Source: Ficedula albicollis
Lineage: Eukaryota > Chordata > Aves > Passeriformes > Muscicapidae
NCBI RefSeq assembly: GCF_000247815.1
Contig: NC_021678.1
Span: forward strand, 12,049,322-12,113,321
Length of the DNA: 64,000 nucleotides
Reading direction: 5' to 3'
The position numbers and the translations under genes were made by a program. Below the pieces are notes generated by a model. It was not told the DNA's origin. It was given only the letters and a program-made list of their open reading frames with translations, and searched no databases. This document shows, piece by piece, positions 15,712-28,035 of the stretch; the first letter of the stretch is position 1, and each line of letters opens with the position of its first letter.

Positions 15712-18700
15712 CATGAAAAATACTTTCCGTTTTATGTATGGAGAAACTTGCTTGACAAGCACAGGAGCACTGCCACTGAATGTCCCAAAAAACCAACATG
15801 GGAATTGGAGCACAAAGTGTTATAGACCTTATCTTGATCTTGATTTGGGACTGTCAGAGACTAAATATAATTTTTCATTACAATACAAAAAGAACAATAA
15901 ATATACCCAATATATGTATCTAATACATCAGGTAAATCTAAAACCACACAAGCACAACTGAAAAATTCTAGCTGAAAAATTATGCGGCAGCACAGAGCTT
16001 CCAAATTTACTCATGGGCAAGTGAGAGTCTTTAGACTGAAGCATTTTTAAAGATTTATTGCATATATAACAGCATATACTCAAATGGCTGCAGATCAAGA
16101 AATGGAAAAGTCTGAGCTGAAGCAGAGTCTGATCTAACAGCCATTAAGGTTGTGAAAAAGATTCCCATTGGCTTCAGCCAGCACTGGGTCGTACCCTGGT
16201 CACACCACTGTGCAGCTTCCCTCTGCCTTTCAGCTTATTTGTGTGACAGCTCCGCACTCAGCCGATCCCAAAATAGCAAGGTACGACCTTTCCTCCACCT
16301 GGATACTCTGCCCAGACAACAGCACGACACTCCTAATGGCCAGGAAAGGACTTGGCAAACTGAGAGCCAGTTTTACCATACACTGTAGAGTCTCACACAA
16401 CCTTTGCCTTCTCTCTAGAGAAGCACTGGAACCAGTTACCTTACCATATTTTCAAAGTTTTACAGACTAGTTTCTTCCTCCCCTGCCCATCATGCTCAAG
16501 TCCTTTTTCATAATTGCATGTTGAAAGCCACAGAGATCAAATGCTTTTATTGGTTATTCCCAAATAGCTCATTAATTTAAGAACTTGCATTTATTTTATT
16601 GGGTCATTTGCACACTTAAAATACTTAGATGCAAAAAAAAGGCAGGGCAAATAGTTTAACCCTCCCTTAACAGACATACACCATAATTCACAGCTTTGAA
16701 ATGAATGAAATAGAAGTCTACTCTCTATTACTGGAGATAAATGTTTGGCACCTTAATTTCCTTAATAACTACGGGGTACATTCCCAGTTCAGTCTGAGGG
16801 GTATTTGGGCACTTAGGCACAAGATGTTAAGCACAAAACTTAAGGAACATGAATCAAGTTGAAATGTTGCAGAATACTTTAGGCACAAGCTGTAGCTCCC
16901 ATCAAACAGAACACAGCTGAGATAAAAATCATGCTGTTCTAATATCCTTAGGGATTTATCCTGCCAGCACTAACTGATAGTTTTGCTTATGAGAGACACT
17001 GGCAAAACAGAGCAACAGTAAGGACAAAATGTACCTGAGATCCTTTACTGAAGCAGGTAATTTTAATGAGTGCTTTATTCTACTGCTTTTGACTGTGCCA
17101 TGATACCAACCTTTTTAGATTCCCATCTGTCTCACTCTGCTTGCACGTGCAGTGTTGATTCCACAAACATCCCACAGGGCCGTTTACACCAAAGCGTATG
17201 TTGGCTGTACTGATTACATACCTCAAATGCCACTCATGTCTGTCTTTCAGAAAGTCTGCAGCACCTTGTTTAAAAGTCAAAATTTCTAAGAGCTGCAAAC
17301 TGGCAAACTGAAAAATTAGCACCCAAATTTAAAACTGAAGGTTCCTATTTTTCTGTATGTTCAATAGAATATTTTAATTTTATTTTCTCTTGCTCTATTA
17401 ATTGCTATTTAAAATATTAGCCCTTTATTTGCACCATAGCTTCTTACCAATGCATCAAAGTGAAAACCAAATGCAGTTTTTAGACATGGATTAAAACTAT
17501 TCAGCATCCATTTCAAATGAATGAGTGTTCCACACCTAAATGCATTGCATCACACCTCCTAATTTTTTTTTATTTCAGTCATTTTAATTTTCCCTTAGGC
17601 AAGACACTAGAATAATCACTTTATTGTTACAATTACAGACAATGACCCTCAGAAGGTGACAGCATTTTGATCCCATTTGATTACATTAGTTTTAATAGAT
17701 CCTAATGAAAATACAAGTAAATCCTTTTTCTTATCACTCATTCTCATTACTTTCAGCAGTCACTATAACTTAACTGCTCAAAGGGCTTTAAAGCACACAC
17801 AGAGCACAAATGAAAGAACTTGCCTTTCAGATACATCTTTTATTGAATTTACCGAACGAGTTCAGAGAAACTCTAAAAATTAATTCCCAAGTGTCCCAAG
17901 ATAGAGCTGTCACAGTGCCAACTGGGGTTAACCCTCTACAGCACTGACAACACAGCAGCAGCCCACAGGAGAGAAGACCCAGGAAAGTGTCCACTCAAGA
18001 GCTCACATTCTAAGCAAAATCAAATAAACAGGGTGTACCTGGAAGGGCGTAAAAGAAAAGAAATACGACTATTATCACTGACTGACTTCTGCTGACACTG
18101 CAGAAGTATTGAGTTGTTAGGTGGAATCTGAGCCGAGCAAGCAGGGAAGGGAGAATCTTATAAGGAAGTGTGTCCCATGTGCAGAAGGTGATGCCAGCAA
18201 AGGAGTGAAGACTGCCATGGGAGAAGCAGCTGGCCAGAGCATCACACAGAAAGAACAGCACATCCACAGCACCTGGAATTGCTCTGGCAAGCCAAACACA
18301 AAAGCACAGCTCCAGTGGGTAGCTGTCATAGGTATTTCCCTATCTGATGGCACCTTCAGAAAACAGAGGTCCTGATGTGAGAAATCAGAGTAGCCCACAA
18401 ATGAGCCAACTGTGCTGAAATCTGGTTTGACTGCGGAGGTCAGGACAGCTCATCAGCCAGCTGCTCTGCTATGTAAGTGTAACGAGACACTCACAGCTTG
18501 CTGCCCCTCCAGTGTAATTGCACATCTTGTTCTTTGTAATCATCCCTGCCACTTATACACTGCTGTAGAGACAGAACTAATCCTCCCAGACCCCACTGAG
18601 AGGCAGGCAGAAAGTACTACCATCTCCATCTTGCAAATGGAGAGAAATAGATATTACCAACAGGAGTCAATTAATGAGTGGAATAACCTGATGCACTTCC

Positions 18701-21700
18701 ACAGGCCTGGGAGGATTCAGCCTCATGCTCACCAGTGGCCAACTTGGCCAGCAGAGGTGGAGTCATTTGTCAAAAGCCATCAGGTGTTATTGGGAGATAC
18801 AGGATGAAAATTTACAGCGCTGAATTGTGCCTTGTTCTCAGGCCACTGTAAAAACCACACCCAGTAAACACTTTGGCAGGTTGGTTTGCGATTTTTTTCC
18901 TGGAGTTTGGGGGCCTAAAGGTTTTTTAATCAGTTTGGTGTTTGTTAGTAAACCAATCCGTAAGGTATTCTAATTAAAAATGAACTAAAAGTTTTGCTAC
19001 AGTTTCTCAAGTAGAAGAGAAACTACCCATAGTTTTACCAATCCTGAAAATAAGCACGATTATTACTTGTTTTCTGCAGCATCCAGAAAATAAAATGGTA
19101 GCTACTGCTGGAAGAGAGAAAGTGACTTATAAATGAAATGTGTGAAAAAAAGAGGGCAGCAATATACAAATGATGTGATGTATGTACAGGAAATAATAAA
19201 ATGAGAAAAAGTAGCACGATATCTTTTTTGTTCTTACAAGACCACAAATGCCCTGGTAGATGGAGTTTCAATAGTCATTTTTCAGTGTTTTTACGGTCTC
19301 AAAATTAAAATTGAATAAATGTAAATAGCTATTCCTGTGTTGAAAGCCAAACATGATCAATAATAACCAACCAACCATCCAAACTTCCATGACCATCAGA
19401 AAATATCATTATTTGTTCCTTAAACTCTTCTGCTATATTTGAGTTACATTTTCCACTTCTTATGGATTTAGCACTGCTAGGAATTTTGGGAATGGAAAAT
19501 GATCCTATCAGCTTAGTTTAAACAATCATCTGATTCCAAAAAGCTAAATTTTAAATACAATTATCAACACAAGGCTGGGGGCGAGGTCGGGGAATTGTTG
19601 CTGCATTATTTTCAGATCCACTGGTATTGCTCAGTCCCTTTTCAAGGTACAATGCCCATCAAAGTAGGACTTACACAGATTACAACTCTGCACTGAAGTT
19701 GCTTCTCATTAGCAGGAAACATTCACAAAGCCATTTTAAGACACAGATTGATAGTTTTAGTCAGGACCACAGACAGAAACATCAACACAGTGGCTAACTA
19801 GATAAACTTTCCCCCCACAGTCTTCATGCTGTGGAGAATTTTTCCATCCTTTGCTAATGTTCTTTTCTTAAATTCTCTGCTTGAACAAAAAGCAGAAAGG
19901 TTATTTTTCATCACCCTTAAAGGAATCCTCTCCAAACATCTGACCTGGGTGGGAGGTGAAAGGAGAGGATTTACCTCAAGAACTAAGCTGAGCAGCCAGC
20001 TGTTCTAACTAAGCTTTCCTCTGGTGAGGCACAAGCTAGAACAGCACATTTCCCTCTTCAGCAATGAACAAACAGTTCAGTACCTGCTCATCTCATGCCT
20101 CTGTACAAAAAAAAACCAAAACCCATGATGCTTGCTTGTTGGTTGCTTATTTTTAGGACCTCTGCTGAAGGGAACTAAGGTTTCATGGAAGGCACTGAGG
20201 CTTATTTTCTGTTTGTGGATGCCAACAGGATTCATTACTGTAAAGTAAGACTGTTCTGCCTATATTTAAAAAAAATTATTTGGCTTTGGAAGTGGATACA
20301 GGACTGAACACACCTTACATCACTGAACTCAGAAGACATGAAGGTGAATTATGTGGCATTATGTATCTGAAATCCAACATTAACATAAAAAATAACTTTC
20401 AGATAATCAATCCAGCTTGTTTACTGAACTACCTGGCTAACTGCCAAAAGACAGTGATTTCAAGGGGTTTTATAGATTCACTCAGAAAAACAAAAATCCA
20501 TTTCCTAGAATAGGACTCACAATTCACCAGCTCCTTAAGACAAAAGAAATTGATTAGAATTGTACCTTTTTTCAATCTTTGGTTACACAGCTTTACAGTG
20601 AAAACACGTATCTCGGGATAAAGCAACTCTCCTGTTTACATTACCTTTCATGTTTCCACATGCACAATTTGCCTACCAGTTTTTAGGGATTATGTAAATA
20701 GTTATTAACGTCATGTGGTTTTAACTACCAGGAGAAAATCCCAGATAAAATTGCTCACCAAATGACCTTTATAGCTTTCCTTTGGCACGCAAAATTAAGC
20801 AAGAAAGTCGTGTAATAATCATATGTGCTTTTAAAGTAACATTATTTCAGAGGAAATGTCTTCTTTTTAAAAGCTGAGTTTGCACAAACCACTAAGACAC
20901 TCAATAGACAAAAGACATACTTCAAAAAATTTAGTATCAAAGTGCATAAACATAAAATATTTCCACACATTTTAGGGCCCCCAGAATTTATAATAGCAAT
21001 CTCCTAAACTGATCTCTCTACTCCCACTAATAATCATTCAGTACTGCAGGGATCTCTGAGCCACAGCACACTTGGATCATTCTTAGATTACACAGCACAT
21101 AAACACATTTTAAAAGCTTGTTACAGATACAAATATATATATACTACAGGCAGTTAGAAGTCTACTAACATGAAGTCAGAAGATATAGTGTTTTAGTTCT
21201 TTTTTACAATATAAAGGTTTTTGCTTTTTTTAGCAAAAATAATTTTGACTTCTCATTGTAGGACCACAAATGAAACTGATCCATTTTTTTTTTTTGTTTT
21301 GTCTTCTTCTCCAGCAAGTGGAACTATTTTGGGCCAAAAACTGAAGAGGAAAGAGGGGGAAAAGGAAGAAGAGAGAAAAGCCAAACCAATCACCTCAGGG
21401 TACGTTTACACAGCAGATACACATTTTCCAGCTCCAGCTACCTTGTAACAACACTGGAAGTTTCATTCTATGAGGAAGCCAGACCTGGCAGTACAGCAGA
21501 AAAGGGCCAAACCTGTATCTCATCAGGTAAGGGCACGGCTGTGGCTGGGCCCAAGCACAGCCTGCCAGCCAGCACCCAACCCCAGCTTCTCAGGAGAACA
21601 GCACACGCAAACCTCCTGCCTCAGTTTCCCCACCTGAAGCAACAACATTTACCCAGCTCACACCAGAGCCCTGAAAAGATCGAATCATGTGTGCAAAGTG

Positions 21701-21753
21701 CTTTTAGAATGAAAGCACACTTTATTTCTCTCCTTTCAGCATCAGCAGTCAAC
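15712..21753. other. AT-rich unique sequence, no gene recognised
   Basis: The longest open frame is 131 codons (18412-18807, plus), with no domain I recognise and no clear splice sites. A strong plus-strand splice donor pattern, CATCAG then GTAAGG, lies at 21521-21532 in a GC-richer patch, but I cannot tie it to an exon. TA-rich microsatellite-like sequence occurs near 21130. Confidence 0.5.
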
Positions 21754-21897
21754 CTGGCAGAAATCTGAGTAGCTGGGAGCTTCCTATTCAGCCAGTTATA
21801 AAAGTCACAGCTCTCCTGATAGCTCGGCGTGACCCACTTCTGCACCTCGAGCCTGCCGCAGTACTGCTTAAATGTCGAGGAGTTTATCAGCATAAAA
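21754..21897 (-). other. Exon-like segment, unidentified protein
   Basis: Reading the minus strand, a pyrimidine tract (TTTCCCCCTTAACATTTCAG) at 21917-21898 forms a good acceptor, and CTGCCAG followed by GTTGAC at about 21754 could be a donor, giving a 144-bp symmetric exon. The open frame includes TFKQYCGRLEVQKWVTPSYQ and then ESCDFYNWLNRKLP. Between TFKQ and CDF most codons end in G or C and the DNA carries several CpGs, unlike its AT-rich surroundings, which suggests selection on coding. Two cysteines and paired aromatic residues hint at a secreted or extracellular segment. I do not recognise the family. The frame stays open to 21621 if the donor is not used. A pseudogene fragment is also possible. 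Confidence 0.3.
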
Positions 21898-22030
21898 CTG
21901 AAATGTTAAGGGGGAAAGCGTATTAGTGGGGACAGGAAAAGGCAAAATTTATGACATATAAAAGGCACTGCTTATTCAGATGAAATTTATTATATCATTT
22001 GAGTTAAAATATCACACATGTACGAGACCT

Positions 22031-22204
22031 TCATGAAACCATAATCCAGACGGGAGCGGAGAGAGGGCTGGGTGAGCTGCGCGCTTGTGCAGAAGGAATT
22101 CGCTCCCGAAGCCTGGCAGGCAGAGGCGTGACCAGCTGCCTGCCTGCCCGTGTGCTCACGGCCAGCATCAGCAACGCAGCAACACAGATCCCTAGGGCCC
22201 TGGA
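22031..22204 (-). other. CpG-rich patch with signal-peptide-like frame
   Basis: This short stretch has about ten CpGs in AT-rich surroundings. On the minus strand TTAATTTCCAG at 22215-22205 could be an acceptor. One frame reads LGICVAALLMLAVSTRAG, a hydrophobic run ending in small residues as in a signal peptide, followed by arginine-rich sequence. A second frame through the same DNA is also open, so the reading is ambiguous. A donor-like GCC then GTGAGC follows the hydrophobic run. No in-frame ATG is present, so a start would have to be in another exon. It lies upstream of the exon-like segment at 21754-21897 on the same strand and the two may belong together. Confidence 0.2.
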
Positions 22205-23095
22205 AATTAATGGAAGTGAATTGTGGAAACAAACCAACAAAGGAAGATGTATCGAAGGTTCCAAATCTATTCGGTATTAGATGTTGTGGGGTAAAGGCAC
22301 AATGAATCACAGCTGATTAGCACTAAGCCTGGCTCTTACTGCCTGCGTGCACAGCAAGTACCATGACAAAACACAAACCCTGTGGGATGCTTCAGCAGTT
22401 TCCAAGACAAAAACGTGAAAACAACCATTTCCAGAGAAAGGGCCCTTCCATAGATTATTTAAACCAAGTGGGTTACTCCATCCCTTACACAGAAGGCTTG
22501 GAGGAGGCTGCCCCTTACCCTTCCTGTGGATGAGGCATGGATGCCACTGCCAGTTATTTGCAGATGAATGAGTACAAGGACAGCAACTGGATTCCCGTTT
22601 TTTCCCATTAAACATGTAGTGTATAAGCAGAGCTCAATGAGCCTGGCCACTGCCCTTTCTGCTGAAGCTGCCAGTGACTCACTAGCCAGGACACATGCAC
22701 ACATACACTACCCTGTATAAGATGCACTACCACTGGACTTCTGTGCCTCCTTTTCAGAGGCTTCTTCCCACACTGCTGCTCCTCCACCCCTCATCCACCT
22801 CCGATGAGCACAGGACTGTGCAAGGGAAGTTTGCATTTACAGTCTGCTACTGGCATCACTGTTAAGGAACAAAAGGCAGCCACAGCAAAAGACATCAGCC
22901 TAACTAATTTAAAAAATTTTAAATTTCTTCAATACCATCTTTCCCCTGTAGCTCCCTTTGCAAATACAACACATGCTGTACACATCTTTGTTTCAGTTCG
23001 CACTGCTACTGCACGAAAAATTTCAAATACTGAATTAAGGAAGCCCTGGTTCAAGGTGCCTGTTATCAATTGACTATGTCATCAAGAAACATTAC
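22205..23095. other. Mixed-composition sequence, no gene recognised
   Basis: Short frames of up to about 102 codons occur on both strands (22307-22704, minus; 22804-23073, plus). They overlap and contain no recognisable domain. No named repeat is visible. Confidence 0.45.
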
Positions 23096-23224
23096 TACTG
23101 AATATTTATTTGCTAGATTAAATCATTAAATATTTCCAGAAAGCAAGATAGCTGCCTTACTGAATATTTATTTGCTAGATTAAATCATGATTAAATATTT
23201 CCAGAAAGCAAGATAGCTGCCTTC
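23096..23224. repeat. 63-66-bp tandem duplication
   Basis: The unit ACTGAATATTTATTTGCTAG continues to GATAGCTGCCTT and is present at 23096-23158 and 23159-23224. The second copy has three extra bases, turning ATCATTAAAT into ATCATGATTAAAT. The copies are otherwise identical as far as I can see. Confidence 0.93.
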
Positions 23225-26200
23225 AGCATCAGTTAACTGGGAAGCCTGAAAGCAGGGAGCACTTACAGGAGCCACTCTTACATCAACTGCTCACACAGAG
23301 TGTTAGAGACAGCTGAAGCTTGGAGACCTGCGATAGCACATCAACTGCTGTCCTGGGAAGGCTTCTCCTAGCACTCACTGACATGCTCTATCTTGTCTCA
23401 CTCAAAAACAAAAAATTCTTCCTCTGTTTCTGACCCTTATTGCTGAAACAATTAAACCACAAAAAGCCAGGACACACGTCCCTACAGAACACAAGACATG
23501 CAGTTAAGGACAGACAAACTTAACTCTAATTTCAATCATTCTGAACAAGGAGGAAGACTTTGAGAAGATCCATATGAGGAGAAGTATTAAACCAATATGC
23601 TGTGTTTGGCTTATGCCTGTTTATGAGCCTCATACTTTTAAACTTGTAAGTTGATATTAAGTGGTACTATTGAAGCAAGTAAATATGTGCATTATTCTTC
23701 AAATAGTAAATGTAGCAAAATCATAAACTGCATTTATAAATAGCATAAAGAAATCCTGTGGATATATTTCTGAGCATCTAACATGAACTTTCACTTCAAA
23801 AAGACTGATTTCTCCATATGTACACTCATACACAGCTTCAGGTGTAGTTAGAGCTCTAGCACATAGGACAGCCTTGGTGGTTACGATGTAACAATGGTCA
23901 GAATTTAGGAATTCTTGGAATGAATGCATCCTACAAAGAATGCTACATTGACAGATAAGTAGATCATAAGCCTTCTTAAAATGCAAGTTAGCAACAGCTA
24001 AACTGTATTAATGCTTTTACATTATTATTTTCTGAAATACAACACATGCCTACTCTACTGAAAACAGGTACTTTTCAGAAAAGAATGAAAAATCTGGTCC
24101 AGGTCAGTGAGAATTAAAAAAAAGTACAAGAAACAAGATGTCTTAGCATGAGCAAATACTAAAAAAAACCCCACCAAAACATAACAAAAAGAAATACCGT
24201 ATCAACCAGCGGTAGTCTGTTTTTATCTTTTTAAAAATACCTGAATTCAGAATAATGGTTTATAGTTGCTTTTGAGTTAGCATACCAAATGTGTAACTTC
24301 ACCATAGGCTTCACTGTAAGAAAAGCTTCCATCTGGAGTTTGGTGGTTTTCTGAGAAGACAGTTTTGCTAGAATATGTGGCCACTGAAGCAGTAACAAGC
24401 AGGAGACAGATTTTCCTCTAGATACCCTCTTTGAATTAGCTTGACTTGCTCTGCACAAGTCTAGGTGAGCACTACAGTGCCATTCCCAAATGCCTACAGA
24501 GGGGCCAGGTGGCCCACTCCTGGCCAGACACGGCCTTGGTGGCACTGCCTTGTGCTCTGCAGTGACATGGACAGCTCGTTACCAGACTGTGAATTTTCAC
24601 CATCCTTCTAAACTCGCTCAAATTAGGAAGTGCCCCTGGATGAGCCAATGTGTAACAGGGACTCGCAGAAGTAGATGCTGTGATTTGTGCTAACGAGACA
24701 GAAATAGCAGCATGACTGGGACCTGAGTACATGATATGACACGTGCAGCTGTCTAAATAGCTCTGCTGCCACTGTCACTGCGTGCTAATGGCGTTCCCTT
24801 CTGCTTGGCCTCGTCTCTCCACCTTACACAAGAGCTTAAAAATTCAGGCCCTTCCAGCTCCACCTAGACTGAGCTACTTGTTTCAGTAAATAGGAAAAAT
24901 AGCCACACAACTGGTTAAAATATCACTCCTTTGGAAAGGAGGGGGAAAAAAAGCTTGGATCACATGGCAAAAACTTACATAAGAACCTCTTCTTTCAGGT
25001 GTATTAAAGAAATGATGGCAAATTTTTGGGTTTTATTCATCTTTATGGAGGTCCTTTTCAAAGGAAAAGTAGTAGGAAATAAAAGTATTAACATCTTCTA
25101 TACATTAACAATCAACACAATATTGTGAAAACATCAGAAGAGGAATTTCTGTTTATCTGTCATCTCCTTAAGAACATGTTATATTGGATAAACAACTTCG
25201 AGGTGAAGTACTGCGTGCATTTTGTGCACTTTCACCTCTGAAATGTCTCAGAACAATTTCAAGCACAAGAACATGAGTAAGAAGTATCCCCACTAATTTA
25301 CAAGTCAAACTGATGTATGCCCATGGTGGTGTCACATCTCTTAATTTTAAAAGCTGGGATTAATTTCAAGGGAAGAAACCCACATTTTTTTTTATTTTGA
25401 GATTACACTCTAATTGCATTGTAATCCAGCATAAGGTTGGATGCAGCATCCCTGCAACTTCAGTTTCTTATTGATGGCACCCATGCAGCCTATAAGATAC
25501 CAAGAGCTAAAACTGTCAGTCAGAAGACCTTTCTTCTCTAAGTGATTATGTGTCCCTACAAAAGACATTACTCCACACCAGAAAAATCCAGATAAAATCA
25601 TTTTAGGAGGTTTTGGGAGCATACATGTTCAGTAAATTCTAGGTGCCACCACAGGAACTTGGACCTAGACTTCGATTTCAGATTCTAAACTGGAGAGAAA
25701 TTTTAGATAGACCAAGACAAGAAAAAATAGAAGCTTATTTGTGATTGAATTGGGGCACCAGAGAATTAGAAACGAGCTAAATACAGTAAAATACATACCA
25801 CTTTTTTACTAGCCAACCAGAAGAATACTAAAACAGAAATTAATCTACCTTGCTAGCATATTTCTAGTGAAATACAGAGCTTTTTCTGGGTCTGTCACCT
25901 GCCAGATAGACTCTGCTGTGCACAATAAACAGAAGAGTTCCCACCACAGGCACCAGTGATCAGGTACCACTCAGGGCAATTAATCACCAAAGAGCAAACC
26001 ATGCTGTGCCTCCTAAAATGCCTACATGGCCAACAGAAAGCACCTGCTCCCAACCACTATCATTTTGGGTGTAGAGAGGAATGACTCCAGTCAGCTTTTG
26101 TAGACATGAAAAATAATAGAGATGGTCATTCCTTATATATAAGGGCTTTTTAACAGCTCTAAATTCTCTTAAGAAAATTGCTTCAAAGGAAATTAAACCT

Positions 26201-26831
26201 AAATGTCAAAAGCAATGCAGAAAATCACTTCCCACAAGCAAGTATTTCTTTGCCACCATACTGACAAAGCACCAATGCATTCGGAGCCCATAGAAATCTT
26301 GCAAGTTAAGGATTTACAGATTCTTGTTTAAAGAAAACCCAAATCAAACTATCTTGTATGGGGCTTAAAAGGGAACTGCATCTGTAGATATACTATTAGA
26401 GACTGAGCCATTCAATCTCAGGCAGTTAGAGTAAAAAGAAAAGCAATCTTTATGCCTGCCAGCCTAATACAGAAGCCAGAGCCCAAGATTCCTACTTGGC
26501 CTCAGCTGCAGGAAAAGTTTATATATCCCATTGAAGGAGACCACAGTCACCTGTGCATTGCCCCATCCAGTGCCACAGGGCATTGCCCACTGCTGGCAGT
26601 GCCATGCACCTGGGCAGGAAGGACAGGTGTGGATGGAGAAAGCCAAGTTTGATGGAAACATTCAACATCTGTGCAAGTTAATGAGTTCAACTTAATTATC
26701 TCCCAACACAAAGATTAAATAGGGTGCAACTGGTGATATGAAATAATCCTAATGGGTTCCACTGCTTGAATCCACCACTCATCAAACTGAATTGATTTTT
26801 AAACAGTGGAAATTCAAACAATTCCCATGAG
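23225..26831. other. AT-rich unique sequence, no gene recognised
   Basis: The longest frame is 104 codons (24231-24545, minus). A slightly CpG-richer patch lies at 24480-24820, with overlapping frames on both strands and no domain I can name. Between 25100 and 26450 the sequence is plain AT-rich DNA. Confidence 0.5.
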
Positions 26832-28035
26832 ACAGTAACACAATTCCCACCTCAATCAAATACATGGTAATAGTTACATATGAAATGTGATTTTTCAAGA
26901 GGGAGAGTTGATCATTTCTCCATCTTTCATTCCTGTAGACCTGTGAATTGATGGTATTACCAATCTATGCTGCAATACCAGCACACACTGAGGATGTAAA
27001 GTGGACAAGTGCACTAAGAAGAGTATTTTGTAAACAACTCAAAAGTGCACTTTTAAATAAAGGCTGTATCTGGGTATTACAAGCACTCATTTTTCAAGCA
27101 GGACAGTTAGTATATTGTTAAGGTCTTTATAATTCTGGTCTTCTAGAAATAAACCTGCAAGTATAAAAATGTCCTTAAAGTATTTTAAGATAGCAATTAA
27201 TTCATATTTAATAGTATGTTCCCAAAGCAAATATTTTATATTCTGCTGCTAATTTTGAGTATCCAACTGAGCTACTTCAAGTGTACCTGAATTCAGAATG
27301 TGACATAAATCCCTTACACCGTTTTTACTTCAGCATAAACAATTTTGAGCAAAAATCACTACTGAGTTCAAGGAAGCCCTGATTTCAGAAAAAAAAGACT
27401 GCATATTTTAATTAAAAGACCCCCCACTGTTGTACAGTAACACAATTCCCATCTCAATCAAATACATGGTAATAGTTACATATGAAATGTGATTTTTCAA
27501 GAGGGAGAGTTGATCATTTCTCCATCTTTCATTCCTGTAGACCTGTGAATTGATGGTATTACCAATCTATGCTGCAATACCAGCACACACTGAGGATGTA
27601 AAGTGGACAAGTGCACTAAGAAGAGTATTTTGCAAACAACTCAAAAGTGCACTTTTAAATAAAGGCTGTATCTGGGTATTACAAGCACTCATTTTTCAAG
27701 CAGGACAGTTAGTATATTGTTAAGGTCTTTATAATTCTGGTCTTCTAGAAATAAACCTGCAAGTATAAAAATGTCCTTAAAGTAATTTAAGATAGCAATT
27801 AATTCATATTTAATAGTATGTTCCCAAAGCAAATATTTTATATTCTGCTGCTAATTTTGAGTATCCAACTGAGCTACTTCAAGTGTATCTGAATTCAGAA
27901 TGTGCCATAAATCCCTTACACCATTTTTACTTCAGCATAAACAATTTTGAGCAAAAATCACTACTGAGTTCAAGGAAGCCCTGATTTCAGAAAAAAAAGA
28001 CTGCATATTTTAATTAAAAGACCCCCCACTGTTGT
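26832..28035. repeat. 602-bp tandem duplication, about 99% identical
   Basis: Copy one is 26832-27433 and copy two 27434-28035, head to tail. I count six substitutions and no indels. The left end reads GAGACAGTAAC, the junction GTTGTACAGTAAC and the right end GTTGTACAAAAC, so the junction lies in a 3-base ACA microhomology. The unit itself is AT-rich, has no long open frame and is not a repeat family I recognise. It is either a young duplication or two haplotypes placed in series by the assembler. Confidence 0.97.

Noticed and set aside
18412..18807. 131-codon open frame on the plus strand
   Set aside because: No recognisable domain, no codon bias and no splice signals. It fits chance in a window of this size.
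22964..23070. Possible tRNA-like B box (GGTTCAAGG) hinting at a SINE
   Set aside because: No A box at the right distance and no tail or target-site duplication could be found.
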